Shown: in pieces, positions 1 to 8,753 of the stretch | Position numbering within the stretch: position 1 is the first letter of the stretch | Layout: every line of letters begins with the position of its first letter | Translations under genes and position numbers: made by a program | Assembly (NCBI GenBank): GCA_036171675.1 | Contig: JAVHRO010000152.1 | Coordinates: forward strand, 1-28,203 | DNA from: Vicingus sp036171675 | Lineage (GTDB): Bacteria; Bacteroidota; Bacteroidia; Flavobacteriales_E; Vicingaceae | Reading direction: 5' to 3' | DNA: 28,203 nt | Notes under the pieces: generated by a model | Told to the model about the DNA's origin: nothing | Seen by the model: only the letters and a program-made list of their open reading frames with translations | The model's database searches: none

Positions 1-215
1 ATATACAAATTGTTACGTTCTTTTTTTTGTTTTTTTACCTTGCAACGGTCTTAATCCATTCATCTAAAAACAACGTAATAACCTTCATTTATTAATTGCT
101 ATTTAACATGTTAAACAAATGAAATAAAACTTTTTGCATAACAAATATTTAACATTTTTTATTTAAAAAATAAAAATATTAATCTTTATTTTACGTAAAC
201 TTAAAATTATATGTT

Positions 216-1124
216 ATGATTAAAAAATTACTTTCTCTAAGCGCAATGGTGGCTTTAATTTCTGCTAATTCTATTGCACAAACAAACATGGGCTTTGAAA
301 CATGGGGTCCAACAACAACTAGCACAAGTAATCCTACTGGTTGGGAAACTTTTAACTTAGGTAATTATGGTGGACCTACCTCTACAACTGCAGAAACTGC
401 TAGTCCAGGTGCAGGTGCCAAATCTGCAAAACTGATTACAACTACTGGTTATGCTGCTCTCCTTGGAGTTGGAAATGACACTATTCCAGGAATGGTATCA
501 CTTGGTGGAGATTTATTGAATGGAAAGGCACTTGGAGGTGTTCCTTACACACTAAAACCATCGTCAATCGACTTACTTTTTAAATCTACTCCTACAGGAG
601 GTGATTCTTGTTTATTTGTAGCTCAATTAAAACATTTTGATGCTGCTTCTGGAACAAATATTATCGATGGGCAAGCTTATTTAATAGTTAATACTACCGT
701 TTCTTCTTGGACATCATACAATGCGGTTTTCAACTATGTTACTTCAAGTACACCCGACACATTAGTGATGTATGCCCTTTCTAGCTTTTCTGGCAATGGT
801 AGTGTAGCTCACCCTGGTTCTACATTTTGGATTGATGGTTTAGTAATTAATGGTGCAACTGGAATTCAACAAACTGCTTTAAGCGGCAATAAAATTGCTG
901 TTTATCCAAACCCTGCTTCTTCATCAATTAGAATTGCTTTAAACGACAATGAAGCTACTTCAATTAATATTACTGATATTACTGGAAAAGTAGTAAAAAC
1001 TAAAAATGTTACTAGTAATGTTGTTAGCATTGATGTTGAGAATTTACCTGTTGGTCTTTATATTTACCAAGTAATGAACAACAACAATGTTGTTTACTCA
1101 AGTAAATTTAATGTGGCAAGATAA
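216..1124 (+). CDS. Secreted T9SS type A cargo protein, PCMD-like beta-sandwich
   Basis: A 302-aa protein with a Sec signal peptide (about residues 1-22, MIKKLL... ending ...NSIAQ), a body of about 190 residues starting at the NMGFETW motif, and a C-terminal T9SS sorting domain from about residue 229 (AVYPNPAS, then alternating strands ending KFNVAR). The body (FETW near the start, a GDSC segment, WIDGLVING near the end) resembles the beta-sandwich PCMD-type domains found in Bacteroidota surface proteins. That assignment is by eye and only moderately sure. The family context says it crosses the inner membrane by Sec and the outer membrane by T9SS, and is then attached or released. Substrate or ligand is unknown. 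The start is ATG 216; an ATG at 211 runs into a stop after one codon. It is monocistronic and followed by a strong hairpin at 1148. Confidence 0.85.
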   Translation: MIKKLLSLSAMVALISANSIAQTNMGFETWGPTTTSTSNPTGWETFNLGNYGGPTSTTAETASPGAGAKSAKLITTTGYAALLGVGNDTIPGMVSLGGDLLNGKALGGVPYTLKPSSIDLLFKSTPTGGDSCLFVAQLKHFDAASGTNIIDGQAYLIVNTTVSSWTSYNAVFNYVTSSTPDTLVMYALSSFSGNGSVAHPGSTFWIDGLVINGATGIQQTALSGNKIAVYPNPASSSIRIALNDNEATSINITDITGKVVKTKNVTSNVVSIDVENLPVGLYIYQVMNNNNVVYSSKFNVAR

Positions 1125-1147
1125 TCTAGTTAATATTTCAATTCAAG

Positions 1148-1178
1148 AAAGGCTGCCTCTGGCAGCCTTTCTTTGTTT
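1148..1178 (+). terminator. Strong intrinsic terminator after the 216 gene, likely bidirectional
   Basis: A perfect 10-bp stem, AAAGGCTGCC (1148-1157) and GGCAGCCTTT (1161-1170), with a 3-nt TCT loop, followed by a T-rich stretch. The stem starts with As, so the minus-strand reading (downstream of pepT) also ends in Ts. It sits between two convergent genes and probably serves both. Confidence 0.85.
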
Positions 1179-1201
1179 ATTATATACGCTAATTTTTAAA
1201 G

Positions 1202-2455
1202 CTATGCTTTTTCTTTCCAAATAGAAATCAAATGAATCATGGTAACTACTGCTTTTTCCATGTCCTGAACACTCACGTATTCTTGTCTTGAATGAATACC
1301 CATTTCGCCAGTAAATAAATTCGGACAAGGTAGCCCCATAAACGAAAGTCTTGACCCATCTGTTCCTCCTCGAATAATCACTGGTTTTGGTTTTATTCCA
1401 GCTCTCTTCATCGCCTCAATGGCATTATCGGTAACAAAAGGAACTGTTTTCAAAATTTCTTTCATGTTACGATATTGCTCTTTTACTTTAAATGTAGCCG
1501 TAACATCTTTATGTTTGTATACTACATTGTTTAACAAGTGCTCCAGTCTGTGTTCATATTCAGCCAATTTTGAAGTGTCATGGTCGCGAATAATGAACCC
1601 CAATTTAGCTTGCTCCAATCCACCATTAAAATAAGTAGGATGCACAAAACCATCTCTATGTTCAGTAGTTTCTGGCGACCACGAATCTTTTGGCAATTGA
1701 TCAATAAATTCGGCAGCCACTTTTATGGCATTGACCAATTTATTTTTGGCATATCCAGGATGAGTTGATACTCCATTAATCACTATATCAACGCCATCAG
1801 CAGAGAAACTTTCATCTTCAATATCACCTAAATTACCACCATCAAGTGTATAACCATAATCAGCATTAAGTCGTTTCATATCAATATGCTCCACCCCTCT
1901 TCCAACTTCCTCGTCTGGAGTGAACAAAATACGAATTGGTCCATGTTCATATGCTGGGGTATTGATAACATAATGAGCAAAATCCATAATAATAGCTATT
2001 CCAGCTTTATCATCAGCGCCAAGTAAGGTATGACCACTTGCAGTAATAATATCATCACCAATTTTTTCTTTTAAGTAAGGATGTTTTTCGGTAGTAATAA
2101 TTTGATCGGATACATCAGGCAAAACAATTGGTGCTCCCGTGAATTTTTTGTGTAAAATAGGTTTTACATTTTTACCACTACAATCTGGAGCAGTATCCAT
2201 GTGTGCACAAAAACAAATGGTTGGTATTTTCTTTTGAGAGTTACTTGGAATGGTAGCATAAACATAGCCCCATTCATCCATGGCGGTATCAGTAACTCCA
2301 ATAGCTAATAATTCTTCTACCAAAAGTTGCCCCAAATCTTTTTGTTTCATACTCGAAGGGAAAGACTCCGATTTCGGGTCAGATTCCGTATCAACGGTTA
2401 CATATTTTAAAAACCTTTCAGTAACGGTATGCTTGTAATTTTTAATGAATTCCAT
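1202..2455 (-). CDS. pepT: Peptidase T (tripeptide aminopeptidase, M20B)
   Basis: A 417-aa cytosolic di-zinc aminopeptidase that removes the N-terminal residue from tripeptides in peptide recycling. The length matches the family. The metal-site motifs of M20 peptidases are all present: H85 and D87 in AHMDTAP, D148 in LGADDKAG, the catalytic Glu E182 and ligand E183 in TPDEEVGRG, D205 in TLDGG, and H388 in GIHSRQEY. The RGGTDGSRLS substrate-binding segment typical of PepT is also present. The start is ATG 2455, with a good Bacteroidota promoter 20-50 bp upstream. It is divergent from icmF and convergent with the 216 gene. I see nothing missing or unusual. Confidence 0.95.
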   Translation of the reverse strand: MEFIKNYKHTVTERFLKYVTVDTESDPKSESFPSSMKQKDLGQLLVEELLAIGVTDTAMDEWGYVYATIPSNSQKKIPTICFCAHMDTAPDCSGKNVKPILHKKFTGAPIVLPDVSDQIITTEKHPYLKEKIGDDIITASGHTLLGADDKAGIAIIMDFAHYVINTPAYEHGPIRILFTPDEEVGRGVEHIDMKRLNADYGYTLDGGNLGDIEDESFSADGVDIVINGVSTHPGYAKNKLVNAIKVAAEFIDQLPKDSWSPETTEHRDGFVHPTYFNGGLEQAKLGFIIRDHDTSKLAEYEHRLEHLLNNVVYKHKDVTATFKVKEQYRNMKEILKTVPFVTDNAIEAMKRAGIKPKPVIIRGGTDGSRLSFMGLPCPNLFTGEMGIHSRQEYVSVQDMEKAVVTMIHLISIWKEKA

Positions 2456-2474
2456 AAATTTTATTTTAGACGGG

Positions 2475-2505
2475 CAAAATTAAGGATTCTTTTTGTGACG
2501 TCAAC
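2475..2505 (-). promoter_or_regulatory. pepT promoter (Bacteroidota -33/-7 type)
   Basis: On the minus strand GTTG (2505-2502), 19 nt, then TAATTTTG (2482-2475). The -7 box fits TAnnTTTG exactly and the -33 box has one mismatch to TTTG. The predicted start of transcription, near 2468, leaves a leader of about 12-15 nt before ATG 2455. Confidence 0.6.
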
Positions 2506-2559
2506 TATTCGTTAAGATTTGATACTTGAATCTACCGTTTATTCCGTTAACCTTTTTTT

Positions 2560-2591
2560 TTTGGAAAAACACTCCAATTTGTTTAATTTCG
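2560..2591 (+). promoter_or_regulatory. icmF promoter (Bacteroidota -33/-7 type)
   Basis: TTTG (2560-2563), 20 nt, then TAATTTCG (2584-2591), one mismatch from TAnnTTTG. Transcription would start near 2598, just upstream of GTG 2608 and 19 nt before ATG 2617. That fits the ATG start better. Confidence 0.5.
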
Positions 2592-2616
2592 CGAGTCTCA
2601 GATTAATGTGAAATTC

Positions 2617-5600
2617 ATGGAACCAATTGAAAAATACATCCCTAAAAACAAAGTGAGAATTGTTACAGCTGCCAGTTTATTCGATGGGCATGATGCTGCG
2701 ATAAACGTAATGCGAAGAATTATTCAAGCCACTGGTGTCGAAGTGATTCATTTAGGCCATGATAGAAGTGTGGAAGAAGTAGTGAACTGTGCAGTGGAAG
2801 AAGATGCCAATGCTATTGCAATGACCTCCTACCAAGGCGGGCATGTGGAGTACTTTAAATACATGTATGATTTATTAAAGCAGAAAGGTTCTGAACACAT
2901 CAAAATTTTTGGCGGCGGTGGTGGAACCATTTTACCCGAAGAAATTGCAGAATTACAAGCCTACGGAATAACTCGTTTGTATCACCCTGATGACGGTAGA
3001 GAAATGGGCTTGCAAGGAATGATTAACGACATGATAGAGAAATGTGATAGACCTACCCCATCCCTGCAGAGAGGAAAGGGCGTTGAGCAATTACTTCTAG
3101 AAAAAGATGTTCCTACAATTGCACGACTAATCTCATTAGCCGAAAACAGACCCGAAGAATTTAAATCAGTTTTCACCTCCCCTTTTAAGAGTTCTGGAGT
3201 GGCTTCTCCAGTATTAGGCATAACTGGAACTGGTGGAGCAGGAAAATCATCATTGGTGGATGAATTGGTGCGTCGATTTTTAATCGATTTTCCCTCAAAA
3301 ACCATTGCTATTGTTTCGGTAGATCCATCGAAACGAAAAACTGGTGGTGCATTATTGGGCGACAGAATTCGAATGAATGCCATTAATAATGAAAGGGTAT
3401 ATATGCGTTCGTTGGCAACGCGACAAAGTAACCTGGCGTTGAGCAAAAATGTAGAAGAAGCTGTAAACGTGCTAAAAGCAGCACAATACGATTTAATCAT
3501 CTTGGAGACTTCTGGTATTGGACAGTCGGATACCGAAATTTGCGATTACTCTGATGTGGCTTTATATGTAATGACTCCTGAATTTGGAGCTGCAACCCAA
3601 TTGGAAAAAATTGATATGCTAGATTTTGCAGATGTGGTGGCCATCAACAAATTCGACAAACGAGGTTCGTTAGATGCATTACGAGATGTAAAAAAACAAT
3701 ACCGCAGAAACCATAACATGTTTGAGGCTGAAGAAGAAGAAATTCCTGTTTATGGAACCATTGCTTCTCAATTTAACGACCCAGGAATGAACATCCTTTA
3801 CAAAGTGGTGATAGATAAACTCGAAAAAAAAACTAATTCATCATTAAATTCTACATTTACTGTTACCCACGAAATGTCAGAAAAAATTTTTGTTATTCCA
3901 CCAAGTAGAACAAGGTATCTATCAGAAATTTCGGAAAACAACCGTGCCTACGATAAATGGGTAAACGAACAAGTAGAAATTGCCGACAAACTTTTTTGCA
4001 TTAATAAAACCATCGCTACACTTAACCTTAAAGAAGTTGATGTTAAAAAAGTGCTGCAAGCTTCCTTTGATAAAATAAAACTAGACTTTGACCCCAAAAA
4101 CATGCTCATAATTGAAGGCTGGGAAAAAAAACTAGAAAAATATAAAAATTCAGTTTTTAAATTTAAAGTTCGTGACAAAGAACTTTCTATTGAAACTCAA
4201 TCGGAAAGTTTATCACACCTGCAAATACCTAAAGTTGCCTTACCAAAGTACAAAGGCTGGGGCGATGTGTTGCGTTGGAGTTTACAAGAAAATGTACCTG
4301 GCGAATTTCCTTACACAGCAGGTTTATTTCCATTTAAACGTGAAGGAGAGGACCCAACACGTATGTTTGCTGGAGAAGGTGGACCAGAACGAACCAACAA
4401 GCGTTTTCATTATGTAAGTATAGGAATGCCTGCTAAACGGTTGTCAACTGCTTTTGATTCTGTTACCTTATACGGAAACGACCCTGCAATTCGTCCTGAC
4501 ATTTATGGTAAAATTGGTAATTCAGGAGTTTCTATTTGTTGTTTAGATGATTTAAAGAAACTCTATTCTGGTTTTGATTTGTGCCATACCATGACTTCGG
4601 TGAGTATGACCATTAACGGCCCAGCGCCAATGATGTTGGCCTTTTTCATGAATGCTGCTACCGACCAAAATTGTGAAAAATACATTAAAGCCAATGGTTT
4701 AGAAAAAGAAGTCGACGCTAAAATAGCTGCCATTTATAAAGCAAAAGGTGTTAAACGCCCAGCGTACCAAGGTGAATTGCCACAAGGTAACAATGGCTTA
4801 GGCTTGTACTTGTTGGGCTTAACTGGCGACCAAGTGCTGCCTGCCGAAATTTATAACAAAATTAAAGCGGATACTTTAGCAACTGTTAGAGGAACCGTCC
4901 AAGCAGATATTTTAAAGGAAGACCAAGCACAAAATACCTGCATTTTCTCTACCGAATTCGCCTTGCGTTTAATGGGCGATGTTCAGGAATATTTTATTGA
5001 CCACAATGTACGTAATTTTTATTCCGTTTCAATTTCAGGTTACCACATTGCCGAAGCCGGTGCAAATCCTATTACCCAATTGGCATTAACCTTAAGCAAT
5101 GGCTTTACTTATGTAGAATATTACCTCAGTAGAGGAATGGACATCAATGCTTTTGGACCAAACCTTTCATTTTTCTTTAGTAACGGAATTGATCCAGAAT
5201 ATGCCGTAATTGGACGAGTAGCTCGACGAATTTGGGCAAAAGCCATGGCAAAAAAATATGGTGCAGATGCTCGTTCGCAAATGTTAAAATACCACATTCA
5301 AACCAGCGGACGTAGCTTACACGCTCAAGAAATTGATTTTAACGACATAAGAACCACCTTGCAAGCCTTGTACGCCATCTACGATAACTGTAACTCCTTA
5401 CACACCAATGCATACGACGAAGCCATTACCACACCTACCGAAGAAAGCGTTCGTAGGGCAATGGCAATACAATTAATTATCAACCGTGAATTGGGTTTGG
5501 CTAAAAACGAGAATCCATTACAAGGTGCTTTTATTATTGAAGAATTAACCGATCTAGTAGAAGAAGCCGTTTTAACCGAATTTGACCGAATAAATGAACG

Positions 5601-5988
5601 TGGTGGCGTATTGGGAGCTATGGAAACCATGTATCAACGCAGCAAAATACAAGAAGAAAGTTTGTATTACGAAACCTTAAAACACAATGGTGAATTTCCC
5701 ATAATTGGCGTAAACACATTCTTGAGCAGTAAAGGTTCTCCAACAGTATTGCCAAAAGAAGTGATACGTGCAACAGAGGACGAAAAACAATACCAAATAG
5801 ATATGCTGGGGCAGTTACACAAAGGCAACGAAACCCGTGTTGCTGAAGAATTGAACAAAGTACAAAAAGCAGCCATTAACAACAAAAACATTTTTGCTCA
5901 ATTAATGGAAGCTAGCAAATATTGTAGTTTGGGGCAAATTACCAACTCGTTGTTTATGGTTGGTGGGCAGTATAGAAGGAATATGTAA
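2617..5988 (+). CDS. icmF: Fused isobutyryl-CoA mutase IcmF (B12 domain, G-protein chaperone, mutase)
   Basis: An adenosylcobalamin enzyme that interconverts isobutyryl-CoA and n-butyryl-CoA, of 1123 aa counted from ATG 2617. Domain order matches the IcmF family: B12-binding domain (about 10-145; H25 in FDGHDAA is the lower cobalt ligand), MeaB/ArgK-like GTPase (about 185-410; P-loop GTGGAGKS within 201-212, guanine motif NKFD 344-347), a linker, and the TIM-barrel mutase (about 540-1123). Two positions that separate ICM from methylmalonyl-CoA mutase read as ICM: F571 (YTAGLFPF) where MCM has Tyr89, and Q772 (AQNTCIF) where MCM has Arg207. The G domain is known in this family to guard cofactor loading. 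A GTG at 2608 is an alternative start that adds three residues. The gene is monocistronic with its own promoter. In vivo it could serve branched-chain acyl-CoA or fatty acid metabolism; nothing nearby decides which. Confidence 0.95.
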   Translation: MEPIEKYIPKNKVRIVTAASLFDGHDAAINVMRRIIQATGVEVIHLGHDRSVEEVVNCAVEEDANAIAMTSYQGGHVEYFKYMYDLLKQKGSEHIKIFGGGGGTILPEEIAELQAYGITRLYHPDDGREMGLQGMINDMIEKCDRPTPSLQRGKGVEQLLLEKDVPTIARLISLAENRPEEFKSVFTSPFKSSGVASPVLGITGTGGAGKSSLVDELVRRFLIDFPSKTIAIVSVDPSKRKTGGALLGDRIRMNAINNERVYMRSLATRQSNLALSKNVEEAVNVLKAAQYDLIILETSGIGQSDTEICDYSDVALYVMTPEFGAATQLEKIDMLDFADVVAINKFDKRGSLDALRDVKKQYRRNHNMFEAEEEEIPVYGTIASQFNDPGMNILYKVVIDKLEKKTNSSLNSTFTVTHEMSEKIFVIPPSRTRYLSEISENNRAYDKWVNEQVEIADKLFCINKTIATLNLKEVDVKKVLQASFDKIKLDFDPKNMLIIEGWEKKLEKYKNSVFKFKVRDKELSIETQSESLSHLQIPKVALPKYKGWGDVLRWSLQENVPGEFPYTAGLFPFKREGEDPTRMFAGEGGPERTNKRFHYVSIGMPAKRLSTAFDSVTLYGNDPAIRPDIYGKIGNSGVSICCLDDLKKLYSGFDLCHTMTSVSMTINGPAPMMLAFFMNAATDQNCEKYIKANGLEKEVDAKIAAIYKAKGVKRPAYQGELPQGNNGLGLYLLGLTGDQVLPAEIYNKIKADTLATVRGTVQADILKEDQAQNTCIFSTEFALRLMGDVQEYFIDHNVRNFYSVSISGYHIAEAGANPITQLALTLSNGFTYVEYYLSRGMDINAFGPNLSFFFSNGIDPEYAVIGRVARRIWAKAMAKKYGADARSQMLKYHIQTSGRSLHAQEIDFNDIRTTLQALYAIYDNCNSLHTNAYDEAITTPTEESVRRAMAIQLIINRELGLAKNENPLQGAFIIEELTDLVEEAVLTEFDRINERGGVLGAMETMYQRSKIQEESLYYETLKHNGEFPIIGVNTFLSSKGSPTVLPKEVIRATEDEKQYQIDMLGQLHKGNETRVAEELNKVQKAAINNKNIFAQLMEASKYCSLGQITNSLFMVGGQYRRNM

Positions 5989-6284
5989 GCAGAGAACCAA
6001 AATTTGTTTTACAAATTTTATGTGAATCGCTTATCCCGATTTTATATCGGGATCTATTTCCTCCCAGCCTCCCCGAATGGGAGGAGTTTTCAACGCTACA
6101 AAGCCGTTTAGAAGTGTCATTCTGAACAAGATTTTTCATCCGTTGGTTAACGATAGAAAAATGAAGTGATGACCACGAAGTAGCATTAATTCTTATTTAT
6201 AACAATAAAAATAACATTAATAATCTATCCAATTTAAAACTCCGTTTTTTTATTATTACTTTCTCCCCTTGAGAAGCCCGACCT

Positions 6285-6328
6285 ATGCGTAGTCTGAAGC
6301 AAAGGCAATAGCGTTGGCGACTACGCAT
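6285..6328. repeat. 10-bp perfect inverted repeat with 24-nt spacer
   Basis: ATGCGTAGTC (6285-6294) pairs with GACTACGCAT (6319-6328). No T-tract follows on either side, so it is not a normal terminator. It is probably part of a dispersed element. Confidence 0.6.
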
Positions 6329-6348
6329 TAAAATTACAAAAACTAGGA

Positions 6349-6367
6349 TTCCGCATCAAATGCGGAA
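6349..6367 (-). terminator. Candidate selD terminator hairpin
   Basis: An 8-bp stem, TTCCGCAT (6349-6356) and ATGCGGAA (6360-6367), with a 3-nt loop. Read on the minus strand it is followed after six bases by a run of five Ts. It lies 47 bp past the selD stop. The T run is offset, so termination is likely but not certain. Confidence 0.45.
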
Positions 6368-6413
6368 AAACGAACGACTAGAAAAACAAGCTATTGAAAT
6401 AGATTATTGATTT

Positions 6414-7445
6414 TTATATAACCGAAATCAACACCTCTTTTTTTTCCACCAATGTACCAAAAGATTCAGCAATAATATGATTGGTTTTAAGCAAATCGAT
6501 GACTTGTTGCAACGAAGTTTCTTCAACAGCAATTAATAAGCCGCCACTTGTTTGAGGGTCGGCGAGCAATAATTTTTGGTTTTCGTTGGTTAAGTTTACA
6601 TGTTCACCATAACTGTCCCAATTTCTGTTGGTTCCGCCAGGAATACAACCTAAAGCAATGTATTCATCAATTTCGGCAAAACGAGGAATTTTATTAAAGT
6701 GAATTTCGGCCGATAAATGACTGCCTTCGCACATTTCGGTGAGGTGCCCTAACAGTCCAAAACCTGTAACATCAGTCATTGCTTTCACCCCTTTTATAGC
6801 ACCCAATTCAAACCCAATGTTGTTTAATTTTTCCATCGAATCGGGAGCAATGTGCTGGTGTCCGGGTTTTAATTTGTCTTGTTTTTGTGCCGTAGTCAAA
6901 ACCCCAACACCAAGCGGTTTAGTTAACAATAAATGACATCCTACTGTCGCTGTGTCATTTCTCTTCAGATTTTCAATATTTACGGTTCCGGTAACTGCCA
7001 AACCAAAAATTGGCTCAGGACTATCAATACTATGACCTCCAGCCAACGAAATGCCAGCAGCTTTACAAATAAATCTACCGCCTTCCAATACCTGACTGGC
7101 AATTTCGGGTGCCAGTTTATTTATGGGCCAACCCAAAATAGCAATCGCCAATAAAGGTTTTCCACCCATGGCATAAATATCGCTGATTGCATTTGCAGCA
7201 GCAATTTTACCAAACGAAAAAGGGTCGTCGACAATGGGCATAAAAAAATCGGTAGTGCTGATGATTGCCGTTCCGTTTTGCATATCATAAACAGCCGCAT
7301 CATCACGGGTATCATTTCCGACCAGCAGGTTTAAATCTTCGAAAACAGGTACATTGGTTTTAAGAATAGTACTGAGCACTTTTGGCGATATTTTACATCC
7401 GCAGCCAGCACCGTGACTGTATTGTGTAAGTTTAATGTTGTTCAT
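6414..7445 (-). CDS. selD: Selenophosphate synthase (selenide, water dikinase), Cys form
   Basis: Makes selenophosphate from selenide and ATP, the selenium donor for tRNA 2-selenouridine and, where present, selenocysteine. 343 aa from ATG 7445, the usual length. The N-terminal catalytic motif is YSHGAGCGCK. The position that is Sec or Cys across the family is Cys15, read from a TGC codon, so no recoding is needed. The glycine-rich GGHSID and TDVTGFGLLGH motifs of the PurM-like ATPase fold are present, and ADPQTSGGLL near the C-terminus is typical. A TTG at 7457 is an alternative start. The gene overlaps the end of selU by 14 nt on the same strand, so translation is probably coupled. With selU next door the evident use of its product here is tRNA selenation; selA/selB are not in the window. 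Confidence 0.95.
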   Translation of the reverse strand: MNNIKLTQYSHGAGCGCKISPKVLSTILKTNVPVFEDLNLLVGNDTRDDAAVYDMQNGTAIISTTDFFMPIVDDPFSFGKIAAANAISDIYAMGGKPLLAIAILGWPINKLAPEIASQVLEGGRFICKAAGISLAGGHSIDSPEPIFGLAVTGTVNIENLKRNDTATVGCHLLLTKPLGVGVLTTAQKQDKLKPGHQHIAPDSMEKLNNIGFELGAIKGVKAMTDVTGFGLLGHLTEMCEGSHLSAEIHFNKIPRFAEIDEYIALGCIPGGTNRNWDSYGEHVNLTNENQKLLLADPQTSGGLLIAVEETSLQQVIDLLKTNHIIAESFGTLVEKKEVLISVI

Positions 7446-8469
7446 GTTGTTTTGCAATTTCGATAATTTTTACAGCATTTTTATGATGGTTCAAATCGGA
7501 AAGTGAAATTTTACAAACCTTTTCCTGATTTCTCGAATCAACCCCACGAAGATAAGTCTTATCGTAATAATCTAACGCTAAAAGTGCCACCTCATAATAG
7601 TTGTTTTGCTCCAATAATTCTATGGCTAATTTCACATTTTGACCACCGAGTTTTTTAGAAATGGCAAGAATAGCCTCTTTTATCAAGTCATTACCAAAAG
7701 TTGAATATTCCATACTAAGGTGCTCAGCTCTCTTTTGTTTTGGAATGTCGATAAAATACACTTTTTGTGTTCGAATTTGGTGGTACAGATTTAGCGGAAT
7801 TCTCACTTTTCCAATGTTTATACTTTCATCTTCCATCCAAATGGGAGCTTTTAAATTAAGTTCTCTCATTTGATAAAACAAATCAGCTTCAAATTGTTCA
7901 ACACTGGGCTGAGCTTTTTCGCCAATGGCTCCAAAAGCAGATCCTTTATGGTGAGCAATGCCCTCCAAGTCAATTACCTGCTCACCCAATGCTTTCAATG
8001 ATTTTAAAATATATGTTTTTCCGCTACCGGTATAACCACCCAACACTTTCAACTTAAAATTCTGTTCAAAAAAATCGAGCACATAATTTCTAAAAGATTT
8101 GTAGCCTCCAACAATTAAATAAACGATGTTAAAACCATTTTTTAGCAGGTGTTCGGCAAAAGCGTGGCTTCGCATTCCACCACGCCAACAATACACCATA
8201 ACAGGTTTTGCTCCAGCTACTTTTCTGCTTTCATCAATAAACCACTCCAATTTTGGATTTACGAATTGATAACCCAATTCAATGGCTTTTTCTTTCGATT
8301 GTTGCACATAAACTGTTCCCACTTCGGCGCGTTCAGTATCAGAGAATAAAGGAATATTTACTGCACCTTGAATATTTCCCTTGGCAAATTCGCCTGGCGA
8401 CCTCACATCGATAACAGCCAAATTGCGTTTTTGGTTAAAATAATCGCTTATACTAATTTCTTTTACCAT
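7432..8469 (-). CDS. mnmH (selU): tRNA 2-selenouridine synthase (rhodanese + P-loop)
   Basis: Replaces the 2-thio group of wobble uridine-34 in tRNA (Lys, Glu, Gln) with selenium from selenophosphate, by way of an S-geranylated intermediate in characterised homologues. 345 aa from ATG 8469. An N-terminal rhodanese domain (about 5-130, DVRSPGEF motif) has the catalytic Cys94 in YCWRGGMRS. A C-terminal P-loop domain has GYTGSGKT (145-152). The family motifs DLEGIAHHKGSAFG and EDESINIGKVRIP are intact. A GTG at 8475 is an alternative start. A TATTTTTG box (8482-8475, minus strand) fits the Bacteroidota -7 consensus and sits so close that the transcript might be nearly leaderless, which favours the ATG; no good -33 box accompanies it. 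First gene of a selU-selD unit. Confidence 0.95.
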   Translation of the reverse strand: MVKEISISDYFNQKRNLAVIDVRSPGEFAKGNIQGAVNIPLFSDTERAEVGTVYVQQSKEKAIELGYQFVNPKLEWFIDESRKVAGAKPVMVYCWRGGMRSHAFAEHLLKNGFNIVYLIVGGYKSFRNYVLDFFEQNFKLKVLGGYTGSGKTYILKSLKALGEQVIDLEGIAHHKGSAFGAIGEKAQPSVEQFEADLFYQMRELNLKAPIWMEDESINIGKVRIPLNLYHQIRTQKVYFIDIPKQKRAEHLSMEYSTFGNDLIKEAILAISKKLGGQNVKLAIELLEQNNYYEVALLALDYYDKTYLRGVDSRNQEKVCKISLSDLNHHKNAVKIIEIAKQHEQH

Positions 8470-8549
8470 CAGCACAAAAATAGACCATCTTTTGTTTTGA
8501 CGGCATTTCTTTAGATTTTAATAATGAGGTTTTATGAACCAAATTTTAG

Positions 8550-8580
8550 TTGACTTAATCATAAAAATAAAATACCTTCG
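8550..8580 (+). promoter_or_regulatory. Orphan plus-strand promoter upstream of the gene remnant
   Basis: TTG (8550-8552), 20 nt, then TACCTTCG (8573-8580), one mismatch from TAnnTTTG and of the same form as the icmF -7 box. It points toward the remnant at 8651, with no intact gene directly behind it. It may be the original promoter of the gene now at 10312. Confidence 0.35.
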
Positions 8581-8650
8581 TTTATCAATCGTTTATATCG
8601 AATTGAAACTCGACATAGACAGCCGATAAACGAAAAGAACAAATCTCACC

Positions 8651-8713
8651 TTGACCAACCAAAAAAAACACAACTATTTCACTCCATTTGAGCAATCGAT
8701 TGACCTAAATTAA
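8651..8713 (+). pseudogene. 21-codon remnant of the RluA-type N-terminal domain gene
   Basis: A short frame, TTG to TAA, that lines up codon for codon with the first 21 codons of the gene at 10312, without gaps. It keeps the TTG start, the YFTPFEQ residues and IDL/IDV. The 13 bases before the start (AACAAATCTCACC) are identical in both places (8638-8650 and 10299-10311). Over the 63 bases I count about 16-17 mismatches. After the stop the similarity ends. It is best read as the broken 5' end of the same gene family, separated from the longer copy by the ATPase gene. A functional leader peptide is possible but less likely. Confidence 0.7.
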
Positions 8714-8753
8714 CTAAATTTTTAGCAAAAAAAAATTCAATATTGTTATAAAA

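Larger units (their letters stand above)
5989..6413. repeat. Gene-free cluster of dispersed repeats and hairpins (425 bp)
   Basis: I found no credible gene here. The stretch holds separate inverted repeats: ATCCCGAT/ATCGGGAT (6033-6040, 6046-6053); CCTCCC/GGGAGG (6069-6074, 6079-6084) inside a C-rich then G-rich segment that resembles the element at 13783; a GTCATTCTGAAC start at about 6117 of a type often seen dispersed in Bacteroidota genomes; ATGCGTAGTC/GACTACGCAT (6285-6294, 6319-6328); and TTCCGCAT/ATGCGGAA (6349-6367). It lies between convergent icmF and selD, where such repeats commonly collect. Calling them dispersed is from family knowledge; only the inverted repeats are seen directly. 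Confidence 0.65.

Noticed and set aside
190..199. TTTACGTAAA palindrome upstream of the 216 gene
   Set aside because: It is only 10 bp in a very AT-rich spacer, with no repeat elsewhere in the window and no consensus promoter to anchor it.
2982..3500. 172-codon open frame antisense to icmF
   Set aside because: It lies wholly inside a conserved gene on the other strand; its translation shows no recognisable domain and a composition typical of antisense shadow.
6414..7445. Selenocysteine codon in selD
   Set aside because: The catalytic position is TGC (Cys), read on the minus strand, and no in-frame TGA occurs there.
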